Positions 1 through 6,510 are shown, numbered from the stretch's first letter. The stretch is 11,915 nt of DNA from CAMPJU01 sp036675265 (GCA_036675265.1 JAKFFJ010000010.1:1-11915), one strand, 5' to 3'. A program made the numbers and translations. The notes: a model not told the origin generated them from the letters alone.

Positions 1-2299
1 GGTACTCCGGCCGCTTCTTGCCTTCGAAGAAAGCCTCGATCTTCTTGTGGGCTTCGTCCCAGCGCCCCTGGTCCTCGCGCAGGTACTTCTCCACCTGCTG
101 ATCGATGGCGGTGTTCATGAACATCGCCAGGATCATCGGCGCCGGGCCGTTGATGGTCATGGACACGCTGGTGGTCGGCGCGCACAGGTCGAAGCCGGAG
201 TACAGCTTCTTCATGTCGTCCAGCGTGGCGATGTTGACGCCGGAGTTGCCGATCTTGCCGTAGATGTCCGGGCGCTCGGCCGGGTCCTCGCCGTACAGGG
301 TCACGCTGTCGAAGGCGGTGGACAGGCGCGCGGCCGGCTGGCCGATGGACAGGTAATGGAAGCGGCGGTTGGTGCGCTCGGGCGTGCCCTCGCCCGCGAA
401 CATGCGGATCGGGTCCTCGCCGGTGCGGCGGTACGGGTAGACGCCGCCGGTGTACGGGTACGCGCCCGGCAGGTTCTCCTTCTGCAGGAACACCAGCAGC
501 TCGCCCCAGCTGCGGTAGGTCGGCGCGGCGATCTTGGGGATCTTCTGGTGCGACAGGGACTCGCGGTAGTTCTCGACCCGGATGGTCTTGTCGCGGACCT
601 GGTATTCGCCGACTTCGTCGGTGATGGACTTGAGGCGCTCCGGCCAGTCGCGGAGGAGCTTCAGCGCTTCGGCATCCAGCGACTGGATGGCGTCGTTGTA
701 GCGCTGCCGGAGGGTGAGGAGCGTCCTGTCATCCCCGCGACCACCGTCATCCCCGCGGTCCTTGCCGTCATCCCCGCGAAGGCGGGGATCCACCTCTCCG
801 GAGGCATGGATTCCCGCCTTCGCGGGAATGACAGAATCCGACGGATACAGCTCCAACTGCATGGGCAGTTGCTCGTCACCCAGCTCCTGCAGCGCCTGCC
901 ACAGCGATTGCGCCCGGTCGGCCACTTCGGCCTGCGACTCGATGCGGGCATTGATCGCCCGCCCCTGCTCGGCGATCTCGGCCAGGTAGCGCACGCGGTT
1001 GCCGGGGATCAGCACGGTGGCGCGCGGCTCCTTCAGCGTGGTGTCCACGTCAGGGTTCCAGTCCACGCCCAGCTTCTCGCGCATCAGGCGCGTGAGGTTC
1101 GCGAACATCCAGGTGATGCCCGGGTCGTTGAACTGGCTGGCGATGGTCGGGTAGACGGGGACGTCCTCGTCCTTCGTCTGGAACGCCACGCGGTTGCGCT
1201 TCCACTGCTTGCGCACGTCGCGCAGGGCGTCCTCGGCGCCGCGCTTGTCGAACTTGTTGAGCACCACCAGCTCGGCGAAGTCCAGCATGTCGATCTTCTC
1301 GAGCTGGCTGGGCGCGCCGAAGTCGCTGGTCATCACGTACACGGGGAAGTCGACCAGGTCCACGATCTCCGAGTCCGACTGGCCGATGCCCGCGGTCTCG
1401 ACGATCACGAGGTCGTAACCGAGTCCCTTCAGGAAGCCGATCGAATCCTTGAGCACGGCATTGGTCGCCGCGTGCTGGCGGCGCGTGGCCATCGAGCGCA
1501 TGTACACGCGCTTGGACCGCAGCGAGTTCATCCGGATCCGGTCGCCCAGCAGCGCACCACCGGTGCGCCGCCGCGTCGGATCCACCGAGATCACCGCGAT
1601 CCGCATCTCCGGGAAGTGCGCCAGGAACCGGTTGAGCAGCTCGTCCGTCACCGAGGACTTGCCCGCCCCCCCGGTGCCGGTGATGCCGATGACCGGGGTC
1701 TTGCCGCCGGCCAGCTGCCACTGCTTGCGCAGCTTCGACAGTTCCGAGTCGCTGTAGCCACCCTCCTCGATCGCCGACATCACCCGGCCGATCGCGATCT
1801 CGTCCTCGATCGACGGGCTGGCGTCTGCCGCCGCCTTCTCCACCCGCGCCTCGGAGGTGCGCCGCACGACGTCCTCGATCATCGCCACCAGCCCCATGTG
1901 CATGCCGTCGTTGGGGTGGTAGATGCGCTCGACGCCGTACGCCTCCAGTTCCTTGATCTCCTCCGGCGTGATCGTGCCGCCGCCGCCCGCGAACACCTTG
2001 ATGTGGCCGGCGCCGCGCTCGCGCAGCATGTCGATCATGTACTTGAGGTATTCGACGTGGCCGCCCTGGTAGGACGACAGCGCGATCGCGTCCGCATCCT
2101 CCTGCAGCGCCGCGCGCACCACGTCCTCCACCGAGCGGTTGTGCCCCAGGTGGATGACTTCCGCGCCCTGGGCCTGGATCAGCCGCCGCATGATGTTGAT
2201 CGCCGCGTCGTGGCCGTCGAACAGGCTGGCGGCGGTGACGAAGCGCAGGGGGGTGCGCTCGGGGGAGGCTTCGGGCAGCTGGGTGGCGGGCGTGCTCAT
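1..2299 (-). CDS. icmF: Fused isobutyryl-CoA mutase/GTPase IcmF (partial, 3' end outside window)
   Basis: The frame is open from the ATG at 2299 to the left edge, giving the first 766 residues. Order of domains: a B12-binding domain at about 15-145 (D28-G-H30 of the cobalamin His motif, glycine-rich AGGGGT at 104-109); a MeaI-type G domain at about 175-415 (Walker A GTGGAGKS 208-215, ETAGIGQSD 301-309, NKFD 348-351); a linker; then the mutase barrel from about 560 (PGAYPYTGGVYPYRR, RTNRRFHYLS, STAFDSVTLYG, PTTSVSMTINGPAPM). This order, B12 domain then GTPase then substrate barrel, is diagnostic for IcmF and differs from methylmalonyl-CoA mutase. The family interconverts isobutyryl- and n-butyryl-CoA, and some members isovaleryl- and pivalyl-CoA, while the GTPase part guards cofactor loading. 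Residues 490-524 are an in-frame palindromic repeat insertion absent from the family plan. Leucine dehydrogenase and isovaleryl-CoA dehydrogenase nearby fit the same metabolism. There is no clear Shine-Dalgarno before the ATG. Confidence 0.93.
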   Translation of the reverse strand, partial: MSTPATQLPEASPERTPLRFVTAASLFDGHDAAINIMRRLIQAQGAEVIHLGHNRSVEDVVRAALQEDADAIALSSYQGGHVEYLKYMIDMLRERGAGHIKVFAGGGGTITPEEIKELEAYGVERIYHPNDGMHMGLVAMIEDVVRRTSEARVEKAAADASPSIEDEIAIGRVMSAIEEGGYSDSELSKLRKQWQLAGGKTPVIGITGTGGAGKSSVTDELLNRFLAHFPEMRIAVISVDPTRRRTGGALLGDRIRMNSLRSKRVYMRSMATRRQHAATNAVLKDSIGFLKGLGYDLVIVETAGIGQSDSEIVDLVDFPVYVMTSDFGAPSQLEKIDMLDFAELVVLNKFDKRGAEDALRDVRKQWKRNRVAFQTKDEDVPVYPTIASQFNDPGITWMFANLTRLMREKLGVDWNPDVDTTLKEPRATVLIPGNRVRYLAEIAEQGRAINARIESQAEVADRAQSLWQALQELGDEQLPMQLELYPSDSVIPAKAGIHASGEVDPRLRGDDGKDRGDDGGRGDDRTLLTLRQRYNDAIQSLDAEALKLLRDWPERLKSITDEVGEYQVRDKTIRVENYRESLSHQKIPKIAAPTYRSWGELLVFLQKENLPGAYPYTGGVYPYRRTGEDPIRMFAGEGTPERTNRRFHYLSIGQPAARLSTAFDSVTLYGEDPAERPDIYGKIGNSGVNIATLDDMKKLYSGFDLCAPTTSVSMTINGPAPMILAMFMNTAIDQQVEKYLREDQGRWDEAHKKIEAFFEGKKRPEY
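728..832. repeat. Palindromic repeat with half-unit satellites inserted in frame in icmF
   Basis: The core is 767-832: a 26-bp left arm (767-792), 14-bp spacer and 26-bp right arm (807-832). Each arm is its own hairpin: stem ATCCCCGC/GCGGGGAT with loop GAAG on the left, stem ATTCCCGC/GCGGGAAT with loop CTTC on the right. Outside the left arm lie two half-units starting GTCATCCCCGCG, one of 18 bp (728-745) and one of 21 bp (746-766). The total is 105 bp, or 35 codons, read on the minus strand as SVIPAKAGIH...DPRLRGDD followed by repeated RGDD motifs. It falls in the linker between GTPase and mutase domains of IcmF, at residues 490-524. Confidence 0.92.
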
Positions 2300-2353
2300 G
2301 CGCTATCTATAAGGGAATCAGGCGGATTCCCGATTGTAGCGCCCGCTCTCCCC

Positions 2354-2417
2354 GTCGTTCCCGCGAAGGCGGGAACCCAGCGGTCGGGCGATGGATCCCC
2401 GCCTTCGCGGGGATGAC
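2354..2417. repeat. Intergenic 64-bp paired-hairpin repeat upstream of icmF
   Basis: This copy has the 26-12-26 bp layout. The left arm (2354-2379) has stem GTTCCCGC/GCGGGAAC with loop GAAG; the right arm (2392-2417) has stem ATCCCCGC/GCGGGGAT with loop CTTC. The outermost A-T pair of the left stem is replaced by G-C on both sides, a compensatory change. Orientation is opposite to the other three copies, since here the TTCCC arm is on the left. It lies in the 240-bp gap between the divergent icmF and EF-hand genes, about 55 bp upstream of the icmF start, so it would be in or near the icmF promoter or 5' leader. The rest of this gap shows no recognisable feature. Confidence 0.9.
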
Positions 2418-2539
2418 GAGGGGGACCTACTCCCCGCTGAACCATTCCGCCCCACACCGACGGATTCCCGCCCTTCGCGCGTGCAACCGTACGAGGCCGA
2501 CCACCCGCCTCCCCTTTCCAACCCCAGAGAGACGACCCA

Positions 2540-3022
2540 ATGCGCAACCAGAACCAGACCCGCAACTCCCTGCTGCTGGCCTTGCTGGCCACCGGCGTGC
2601 TGGCCGCGGGCACCCTCGTCGCCGCGCCGCAGGACGGCGACCACAAGGGCCACATGGCCGGCATGATGGAGAAGGTGGACACCAACCAGGACGGCAACAT
2701 CAGCCGTGCCGAGCACGACGCGATGCGGTCCACGCACTTGGCCGAGATGGACGGCAACGGCGATGGCTTCGTCACCTTCGCCGAGCACAGGGCGGCGATG
2801 GAGGCCCGCATGGCCGCACGCTTCACCGAGCGCCACGACGAAAACGGCGACGGCCGCGTGTCCGTTGACGAGATCGACGCGCACCACGACGGCATGTTCG
2901 AGCGCATGGACGCCGACAAGGACGGCATCGTGACGCCGGAGGAGATGAAGGCGGGCCACGCGGGCATGCGCAAGGGCAAGGGCATGCGCCACGGCGGCGG
3001 CGCGGACCATTCGGGCCACTGA
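2540..3022 (+). CDS. Periplasmic EF-hand calcium-binding protein
   Basis: This 160-residue protein has a Sec signal peptide (basic N-terminus, hydrophobic 11-29, likely cut after the VAA at 27-29). Four EF-hand loops follow the DxDxDG pattern: D47-E58 (DTNQDGNISRAE), D71-E82 (DGNGDGFVTFAE), D100-E111 (DENGDGRVSVDE) and D124-E135 (DADKDGIVTPEE). Each keeps Asp or Asn at positions 1, 3 and 5, Gly at 6 and Glu at 12, so all four could bind calcium. The His/Met/Gly-rich ends (HKGHMAGMM near 35-43, MRHGGGADHSGH at the C-terminus) suggest additional transition-metal affinity, which is inference. AGAGA lies about 8 bases before the ATG. The ECF sigma gene follows about 70 bp downstream on the same strand, so this protein may belong to the same metal or envelope-stress regulon. 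Exact function unknown. Confidence 0.88.
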   Translation: MRNQNQTRNSLLLALLATGVLAAGTLVAAPQDGDHKGHMAGMMEKVDTNQDGNISRAEHDAMRSTHLAEMDGNGDGFVTFAEHRAAMEARMAARFTERHDENGDGRVSVDEIDAHHDGMFERMDADKDGIVTPEEMKAGHAGMRKGKGMRHGGGADHSGH

Positions 3023-3080
3023 CCCGGGCGTTGCGCCACAATCGCGGCGGCGCCCCTTGCGCCGCCGCACCCTTTCCAGT

Positions 3081-3084
3081 GGAG
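3081..3084 (+). promoter_or_regulatory. Ribosome binding site supporting a CTG start of the sigma factor gene
   Basis: GGAG lies 7 bases before an in-frame CTG at 3092-3094. The first canonical in-frame start, GTG at 3200, has no such motif and would cut into conserved sigma region 2. Confidence 0.45.
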
Positions 3085-3091
3085 CCGCTGC

Positions 3092-3700
3092 CTGCGCCCT
3101 CCCCAAGGCCCGAGTGACGCCAGCCCTTCCGACGCCGATCCCGACCTCCCGCTGCTGCGGGCGATCGCGGATGGCGACGCACCGGCCTGCCGCGCGCTCG
3201 TGGACCGGCACCTGCAGCGGCTCCACGCACTGGCCGCGCGCCTGCTGGGCGACGCGGCGGAGGCCGAGGACGTGTGCCAGGACGTGTTCGTGCAAGCCTG
3301 GAAGATGGCGCCGCGCTGGCAGCCCGGGCGCTTGCCCGGCGATGCGCGCTTCGGCACCTGGCTGCATGGCGTCGCGCTCAATGCCTGCCGCGACCGGTTG
3401 CGCAGGCGGCGGCCGCAGTCGGACGCGGCGCTCGACGAACTCCGCGATGACACGCCCGGTCCGGCGCAGCGGTTCGCGTCCGAGGACACCGGGCGCGCCG
3501 TGCGCTCGGCCATCGCCGCACTGCCCGAACGCCAGCGCGAGGCGCTGGTCCTCTGCCACTACCAGGAACTGCCGCAGGCCGAGGCCGCGGCGCTGCTCGG
3601 GGTGAGCGTGGACGCCTTCGAGTCCCTCCTCGCCCGCGCCCGGCGCAGCCTGCGCCAGTCGCTCGCACCGCTGTCCCCGATGGGAGAATCATCGCCATGA
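3092..3700 (+). CDS. ECF-type RNA polymerase sigma factor
   Basis: Residue numbers here count from the proposed CTG start (202 aa). Sigma region 2 spans about 32-104 (DRHLQRLHALAARLLGD, AEDVCQDVFVQAW, FGTWLHGVALNACRDRLRR). Region 4 spans about 139-192 (ALPERQREALVLCHYQEL, then the helix-turn-helix QAEAAALLGVSVDAFESLLARARRSL). Regions 1 and 3 are missing, which defines the ECF group. The start is uncertain: sequence typical of the family (DPDLPLLRAIADGDAPACRALV) extends well upstream of the first GTG at 3200, and no ATG, GTG or TTG lies in frame between it and the upstream stop at 3022. A CTG at 3092 preceded by GGAG is the best candidate. The stop overlaps the next gene as ATGA, implying coupled translation with the membrane protein that probably holds it inactive. 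Such factors usually control their own operon; no target promoter was identified here. Confidence 0.9.
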   Translation: MRPPQGPSDASPSDADPDLPLLRAIADGDAPACRALVDRHLQRLHALAARLLGDAAEAEDVCQDVFVQAWKMAPRWQPGRLPGDARFGTWLHGVALNACRDRLRRRRPQSDAALDELRDDTPGPAQRFASEDTGRAVRSAIAALPERQREALVLCHYQELPQAEAAALLGVSVDAFESLLARARRSLRQSLAPLSPMGESSP

Positions 3701-4035
3701 CCACCGACCACGAAACGATCGAAGAGGCCCGCGCGCTCGACGCGTGGCTGGCCGCCGACGTCGTGGCGCCGCCGTCCGCGGGGCTGCGCCGTTCGATCCT
3801 GCTCGACTTCGAGGCCCGCTCGACGGTTGGGTTCTGGCGCGCGGTGTGGCGCGAGCTCGGCGGCCTGCGGATCGCCGGCCCGGCGCTCACTGCCAGCCTG
3901 GCGGTGGGGATCGCGGTCGCGGCGATGCTGGAACCGGCCACGTCTCCGCCCGACACCGATGTCGCCACCGAGGAAGCGCCCGGCTATGCCGAGTTCGCCC
4001 TGCTGGACGGCGCCTACGAGGAGTACGTCCCGTGA
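3697..4035 (+). CDS. Small single-pass membrane protein, candidate anti-sigma factor
   Basis: This 112-residue protein starts at an ATG overlapping the sigma stop codon (ATGA) and ends in a GTGA overlap with the next gene. It has an acidic, helical N-terminal half (MTTDHETIEEARALDAWLAADV), one hydrophobic segment at about 58-78 (LRIAGPALTASLAVGIAVAAML) and a short acidic tail rich in Glu, Asp and Tyr. Size, single membrane span and position directly after an ECF sigma gene match small anti-sigma factors such as CnrY, where a cytoplasmic N-terminal helix grips the sigma factor. No zinc-finger anti-sigma motif (HxxxCxxC) is present. The coding call is firm from the coupled overlaps; the anti-sigma role rests on context only. 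It could instead be an accessory membrane protein of the sensor downstream. Confidence 0.75.
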   Translation: MTTDHETIEEARALDAWLAADVVAPPSAGLRRSILLDFEARSTVGFWRAVWRELGGLRIAGPALTASLAVGIAVAAMLEPATSPPDTDVATEEAPGYAEFALLDGAYEEYVP

Positions 4036-4511
4036 GCCCCCGCTTCGACACGGCCCTGCGCTGGCTGCTGGTCGCCTCGCTTGCGCTCAACGTTGCGGTC
4101 CTGGGAGGCGTCGCCTGGGCGCACTTCTCGCACGACGGCCCGCACCAGCGCCACGTGCGCATGGCGCGCGGCACGATCATGCCCAACCCGATGCAGCTGC
4201 GGCGCGTCCTGCCACCGGAACGCCGCGGCGTCGTCGATGCCGCGCTGGCCCGGCACCGCGAGCACGTCAGGACGAGCGTCGCGGACGTGTTCGAGGCGCG
4301 CGCGCGGGTGCACGCCCTGCTCACCGCCGAGACCCTCGATCCCGCCGCGCTCGACAGCGCGTTTGCCGAGTTGCGCGCCAGCGATGCCGAAGCCGCGAGC
4401 GCCGTCCAGGCGATGATCACCGAGGTCGCCACCGAGCTGACACCCGAGGAGCGCCGCAAGCTGGGCGAAGCCGTCCACCGCCACCATCCCCGCATGCGCC
4501 ACGCCCCGTAG
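4032..4511 (+). CDS. Membrane-anchored periplasmic heavy-metal sensor-like protein (CnrX/ZraP type)
   Basis: The GTG at 4032 overlaps the preceding stop (GTGA) and gives 159 residues. An N-terminal hydrophobic anchor at about 11-30 (WLLVASLALNVAVLGGVAWA) is followed by a His-rich stretch (H31, H34, H38, H41, M44), then a mostly helical periplasmic domain (55-148) with the LTPEERRKL motif at 136-144 typical of the CpxP/ZraP/CnrX heavy-metal resistance superfamily. The tail HRHHPRMRH adds further metal ligands. In CnrX, metal binding in the periplasm makes the anti-sigma factor release the sigma factor; sigma, candidate anti-sigma and sensor lie here in one coupled operon, so the same role is inferred. 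The metal is unknown. The TAG stop is contributed by the start of the repeat that follows. Confidence 0.82.
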   Translation: MSPRFDTALRWLLVASLALNVAVLGGVAWAHFSHDGPHQRHVRMARGTIMPNPMQLRRVLPPERRGVVDAALARHREHVRTSVADVFEARARVHALLTAETLDPAALDSAFAELRASDAEAASAVQAMITEVATELTPEERRKLGEAVHRHHPRMRHAP

Positions 4512-4540
4512 CCCGGATGCAGCGAAGCGGAATCCGGGAC
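4508..4540. repeat. Short REP-like palindrome at the 3' ends of two convergent genes
   Basis: CCCGGAT (4512-4518) pairs with ATCCGGG (4532-4538) around an inner part containing GCAGCGAAGCGGA. I recognise the GTAGCCCGGAT...GCGAAGCGGAATCCGGG pattern as a common dispersed repeat of gammaproteobacteria. It supplies the TAG stop of the upstream sensor gene and ends 4 bases before the stop of the convergent sulfotransferase, so it may act as a bidirectional terminator or mRNA 3'-end stabiliser. It is unrelated in sequence to the larger paired-hairpin repeats of this window. Confidence 0.75.
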
Positions 4541-4544
4541 CGCG

Positions 4545-6242
4545 TCAGCCCTCGAACCCGCCCGCTTCCAACCGTTCCCGCAACGGCCGCAACTGCGCCT
4601 CGTACCGCCGCCACTGCCCCACGAATCGCGCGTGGATCGGCTCCCGCACCTGCGCCGTGCTCGCCGTCGCCACCGCCCCGCCTCGCCGCTCGTGCGACAA
4701 CACCGCGTCGTCCCACGGCAGCCCGCAGAACGCCAGCACCTCGCGCGCCACGCGCTCCGGCTCCGCCGCCAACGCCTCGTACGACACGTCCAGGATCCGC
4801 CCCGGAAACGCCGCGTGCCAATGCGCCATCAGCTTGCGATACCGGATGTAGTGCTCCGCCATCTCGCCCTGGTCGTAACTGTGCGGATACGCCGCCCCGA
4901 ACAGTTCCTTGAGGTTGGAGAAGCACGCATCCATCGGCCCACGCGCCATGTGCAGGATCTTCGCGTCGGGCAATGCCTGCGCGATGAACCCGACATTGAG
5001 GAAGTTGGCCGGCAGCTTGTCGGTGTAGAACGGCTTGCCGCGTGCGTGCCAGCGCGTATGCGACAGGTAGCGCTGGCCCAGTTGCGCGAAGTCGATGCCC
5101 GCGGCCGCGCGGACCAGCTCGGCATCGGGGTGGTTCGTGCCGGGCAACTCCGTCATCCAGCGCAGCTGCGCGGTGAAGTCGCGCAGTTCGCCCGCGTCCG
5201 CGACCTGTGGATGCCCGCCGAGGATGCGCTCGAGCAAGGTCGTCCCGGACCGCGGCAGCCCCACGATGAAGATCGGTTGCGGTCCGCCCGTTATCCTCGC
5301 GCGAACGTCCGTCATCCCCACGCGATCGTTCGTCATCCCCGCGCGATCGTTCGTCATCCCCGCGGAGGCGGGGATCCATGCTTGGGATGGGGACTGGATT
5401 CCCGCCTTCGCGGGAATGACGGTGGGTGTCGCCGGGATGACGGACAGGGCTTCGAACAGGTCCGCTTCGGCCGCGGGATCGAACCCGACCTGCGCGCGCC
5501 GCGCCTGCATGCCGGCCTCAAGCGCGGACCACGCCTCGTCCGTCCGACCCAGGTCGTCGAGCTCCTTGAACAACGCGTACTGCAGCAACGGCGCATCGCG
5601 ATGCCCTTCGCCAAGTTCCACCAGTGCGCGCCGCAACCGCTCGACGTGGTTCCGTTCCGGCGTCCACCGCCGCAGCCGCGCCAGGTCCCGCCAGGCCATC
5701 GCGGCAACGGTGCCACCGGCCGCCAGGCAGGACTCCAGCGCCAACTCCGCATCGTCGGCGTCGCCCACGTACGCCAGCGCCCGCCCGATCCGGCCCGCGA
5801 GCCACGGGTTCGGCCCACCCATCTCCCGCGCACGCTGCAGCATCGGCAGCGCCAGCGCGGGCAGCGACTGGTCGCCGAGCAAGCCGCCCACTCCCGCCAG
5901 CAATGCCGGGTCCGTCGCGTCGCGCACGACCGGTTCGGCCGCGCACGTCACCGCCGCCTCCAGTTCCCCCACCTCGACCAGCCGCCGGCACAGCGCCTCC
6001 AGCAACACCGCGTCGGCCCCGTCGCGCGACTCGAACCCCGCCAGTGCCTGTGCCGCCGCCTCGCGCACCCGCCCCTGCGTCGAGGCGACCACCGACAGCC
6101 GCAGCCGCGCCGGCAGCAGCCACGCGCGGTCCATCAGCAGTTCGGAATAGGCCTCCCGCGCCTCGTCGAGGCGCCCGGCTTTCAGTGCGGCTTCGCCGCG
6201 ATGCCATGTCTCCAGCGATGAACTCACGCCGCTCTTTTGCAT
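4545..6242 (-). CDS. TPR-repeat sulfotransferase family protein
   Basis: With the start at 6242 the protein has 565 residues. The N-terminal half (about 10-260) is helical TPR-like repeat sequence (WHRGEAALKAGRLDEAREAYSELL and similar units). The C-terminal half is a sulfotransferase: the PAPS 5'-phosphosulfate loop IFIVGLPRSGTTLLERIL at about 324-341, a 3'-phosphate region HMARGPMDACFSN at 431-443 and VSYEALAAEP near 486-495. Family members transfer sulfate from PAPS to an acceptor, often Tyr or a small molecule; the acceptor here is unknown. Residues about 267-318 are encoded by an inserted palindromic repeat and satellites, lying just before the PAPS loop. An upstream ATG at 6302 adds 20 residues without family character, and its codons lie inside a perfect dyad, so 6242 is preferred; a GTG at 6227 is also possible. 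The gene is convergent with the sensor gene and divergent from leucine dehydrogenase, with no operon partner. Confidence 0.88.
   Translation of the reverse strand: MQKSGVSSSLETWHRGEAALKAGRLDEAREAYSELLMDRAWLLPARLRLSVVASTQGRVREAAAQALAGFESRDGADAVLLEALCRRLVEVGELEAAVTCAAEPVVRDATDPALLAGVGGLLGDQSLPALALPMLQRAREMGGPNPWLAGRIGRALAYVGDADDAELALESCLAAGGTVAAMAWRDLARLRRWTPERNHVERLRRALVELGEGHRDAPLLQYALFKELDDLGRTDEAWSALEAGMQARRAQVGFDPAAEADLFEALSVIPATPTVIPAKAGIQSPSQAWIPASAGMTNDRAGMTNDRVGMTDVRARITGGPQPIFIVGLPRSGTTLLERILGGHPQVADAGELRDFTAQLRWMTELPGTNHPDAELVRAAAGIDFAQLGQRYLSHTRWHARGKPFYTDKLPANFLNVGFIAQALPDAKILHMARGPMDACFSNLKELFGAAYPHSYDQGEMAEHYIRYRKLMAHWHAAFPGRILDVSYEALAAEPERVAREVLAFCGLPWDDAVLSHERRGGAVATASTAQVREPIHARFVGQWRRYEAQLRPLRERLEAGGFEG
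5300..5362. repeat. Tandem 21-bp satellite units (three copies) on one side of the intragenic repeat
   Basis: Three 21-bp units lie head to tail: 5300-5320, 5321-5341 and 5342-5362. The last two are identical (CGCGATCGTTCGTCATCCCCG) apart from nothing visible, and the first differs at three positions. The third unit runs into the left arm of the palindromic core at 5353. On the minus strand they encode a heptad repeat, GMTNDRA, GMTNDRV, GMTDVRA. A more degenerate copy may lie just to the left (around 5284-5299). Confidence 0.85.
5353..5441. repeat. Palindromic repeat core inside the TPR-sulfotransferase gene
   Basis: The left arm (5353-5378) has stem ATCCCCGC/GCGGGGAT with loop GGAG. A 16-bp spacer follows, then the right arm (5395-5420) with stem ATTCCCGC/GCGGGAAT and loop CTTC. 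To the right, 5421-5441 is a further 21-bp degenerate half-unit ending CCGGGATGAC. On the minus strand it reads TVIPAKAGIQSPSQAWIPASAGMT. It separates the TPR half from the PAPS loop of the sulfotransferase. Confidence 0.92.
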
Positions 6243-6290
6243 CCGGTAGATGTGTAGTCGCAAGGCGCGGTCGCAGCCGCGGGCCGGGAC

Positions 6291-6316
6291 AATCAGCGCC
6301 ATGGATGGCGCTGATT
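6291..6316. promoter_or_regulatory. Perfect 26-bp dyad, candidate operator
   Basis: Arms AATCAGCGCCAT and ATGGCGCTGATT are exact reverse complements around a 2-base centre (GG). It begins 49 bp upstream of the sulfotransferase start and about 230 bp upstream of leucine dehydrogenase. There is no T-run, so it is not a typical intrinsic terminator, and the 2-base centre is more like a protein-binding dyad than an RNA hairpin. Which gene it controls, and by what protein, cannot be told from sequence. Confidence 0.6.
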
Positions 6317-6468
6317 AGCCTACATGGACGTACTTGCGGCGTGTCCCGGCACGTGGCTGCGGCCGCGCCCCCCGCGCACACGCATCTACACAGGCCCCCG
6401 GCACCCGATTCCTTTAGACTATTGCGCCTGCGCTCGGCCCGATCCGTCCCGCCAAGCCGCAGATCGCC

Positions 6469-6482
6469 GTCGTTTCAACGAC
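6469..6482. promoter_or_regulatory. Perfect 14-bp dyad upstream of leucine dehydrogenase
   Basis: GTCGTT and AACGAC are exact reverse complements around a TC centre. The dyad ends 63 bp before the leucine dehydrogenase ATG, a usual operator distance. It is short enough to arise by chance, so the call is tentative. Confidence 0.3.
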
Positions 6483-6510
6483 TTATCACACAAAGTTGAC
6501 GCCGTTTGCC

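Noticed and set aside
47..2416. Long plus-strand open frame (789 codons) opposite icmF
   Set aside because: The minus frame encodes a complete set of IcmF motifs. The antisense product is Arg/His/Val-rich low-complexity sequence of the kind produced opposite GC-rich codons.
2296..3559. Two overlapping minus-strand frames of about 400 codons opposite the EF-hand and sigma genes
   Set aside because: The plus strand carries recognised EF-hand loops and sigma regions 2 and 4. The antisense products show no family motif and their ends include translated palindromic repeat.
5300..5441. Tandem 21-bp repeats considered as a CRISPR array
   Set aside because: Units are contiguous without unique spacers, lie inside a coding sequence in frame, and derive from the end of the palindromic repeat. 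No cas genes are present.
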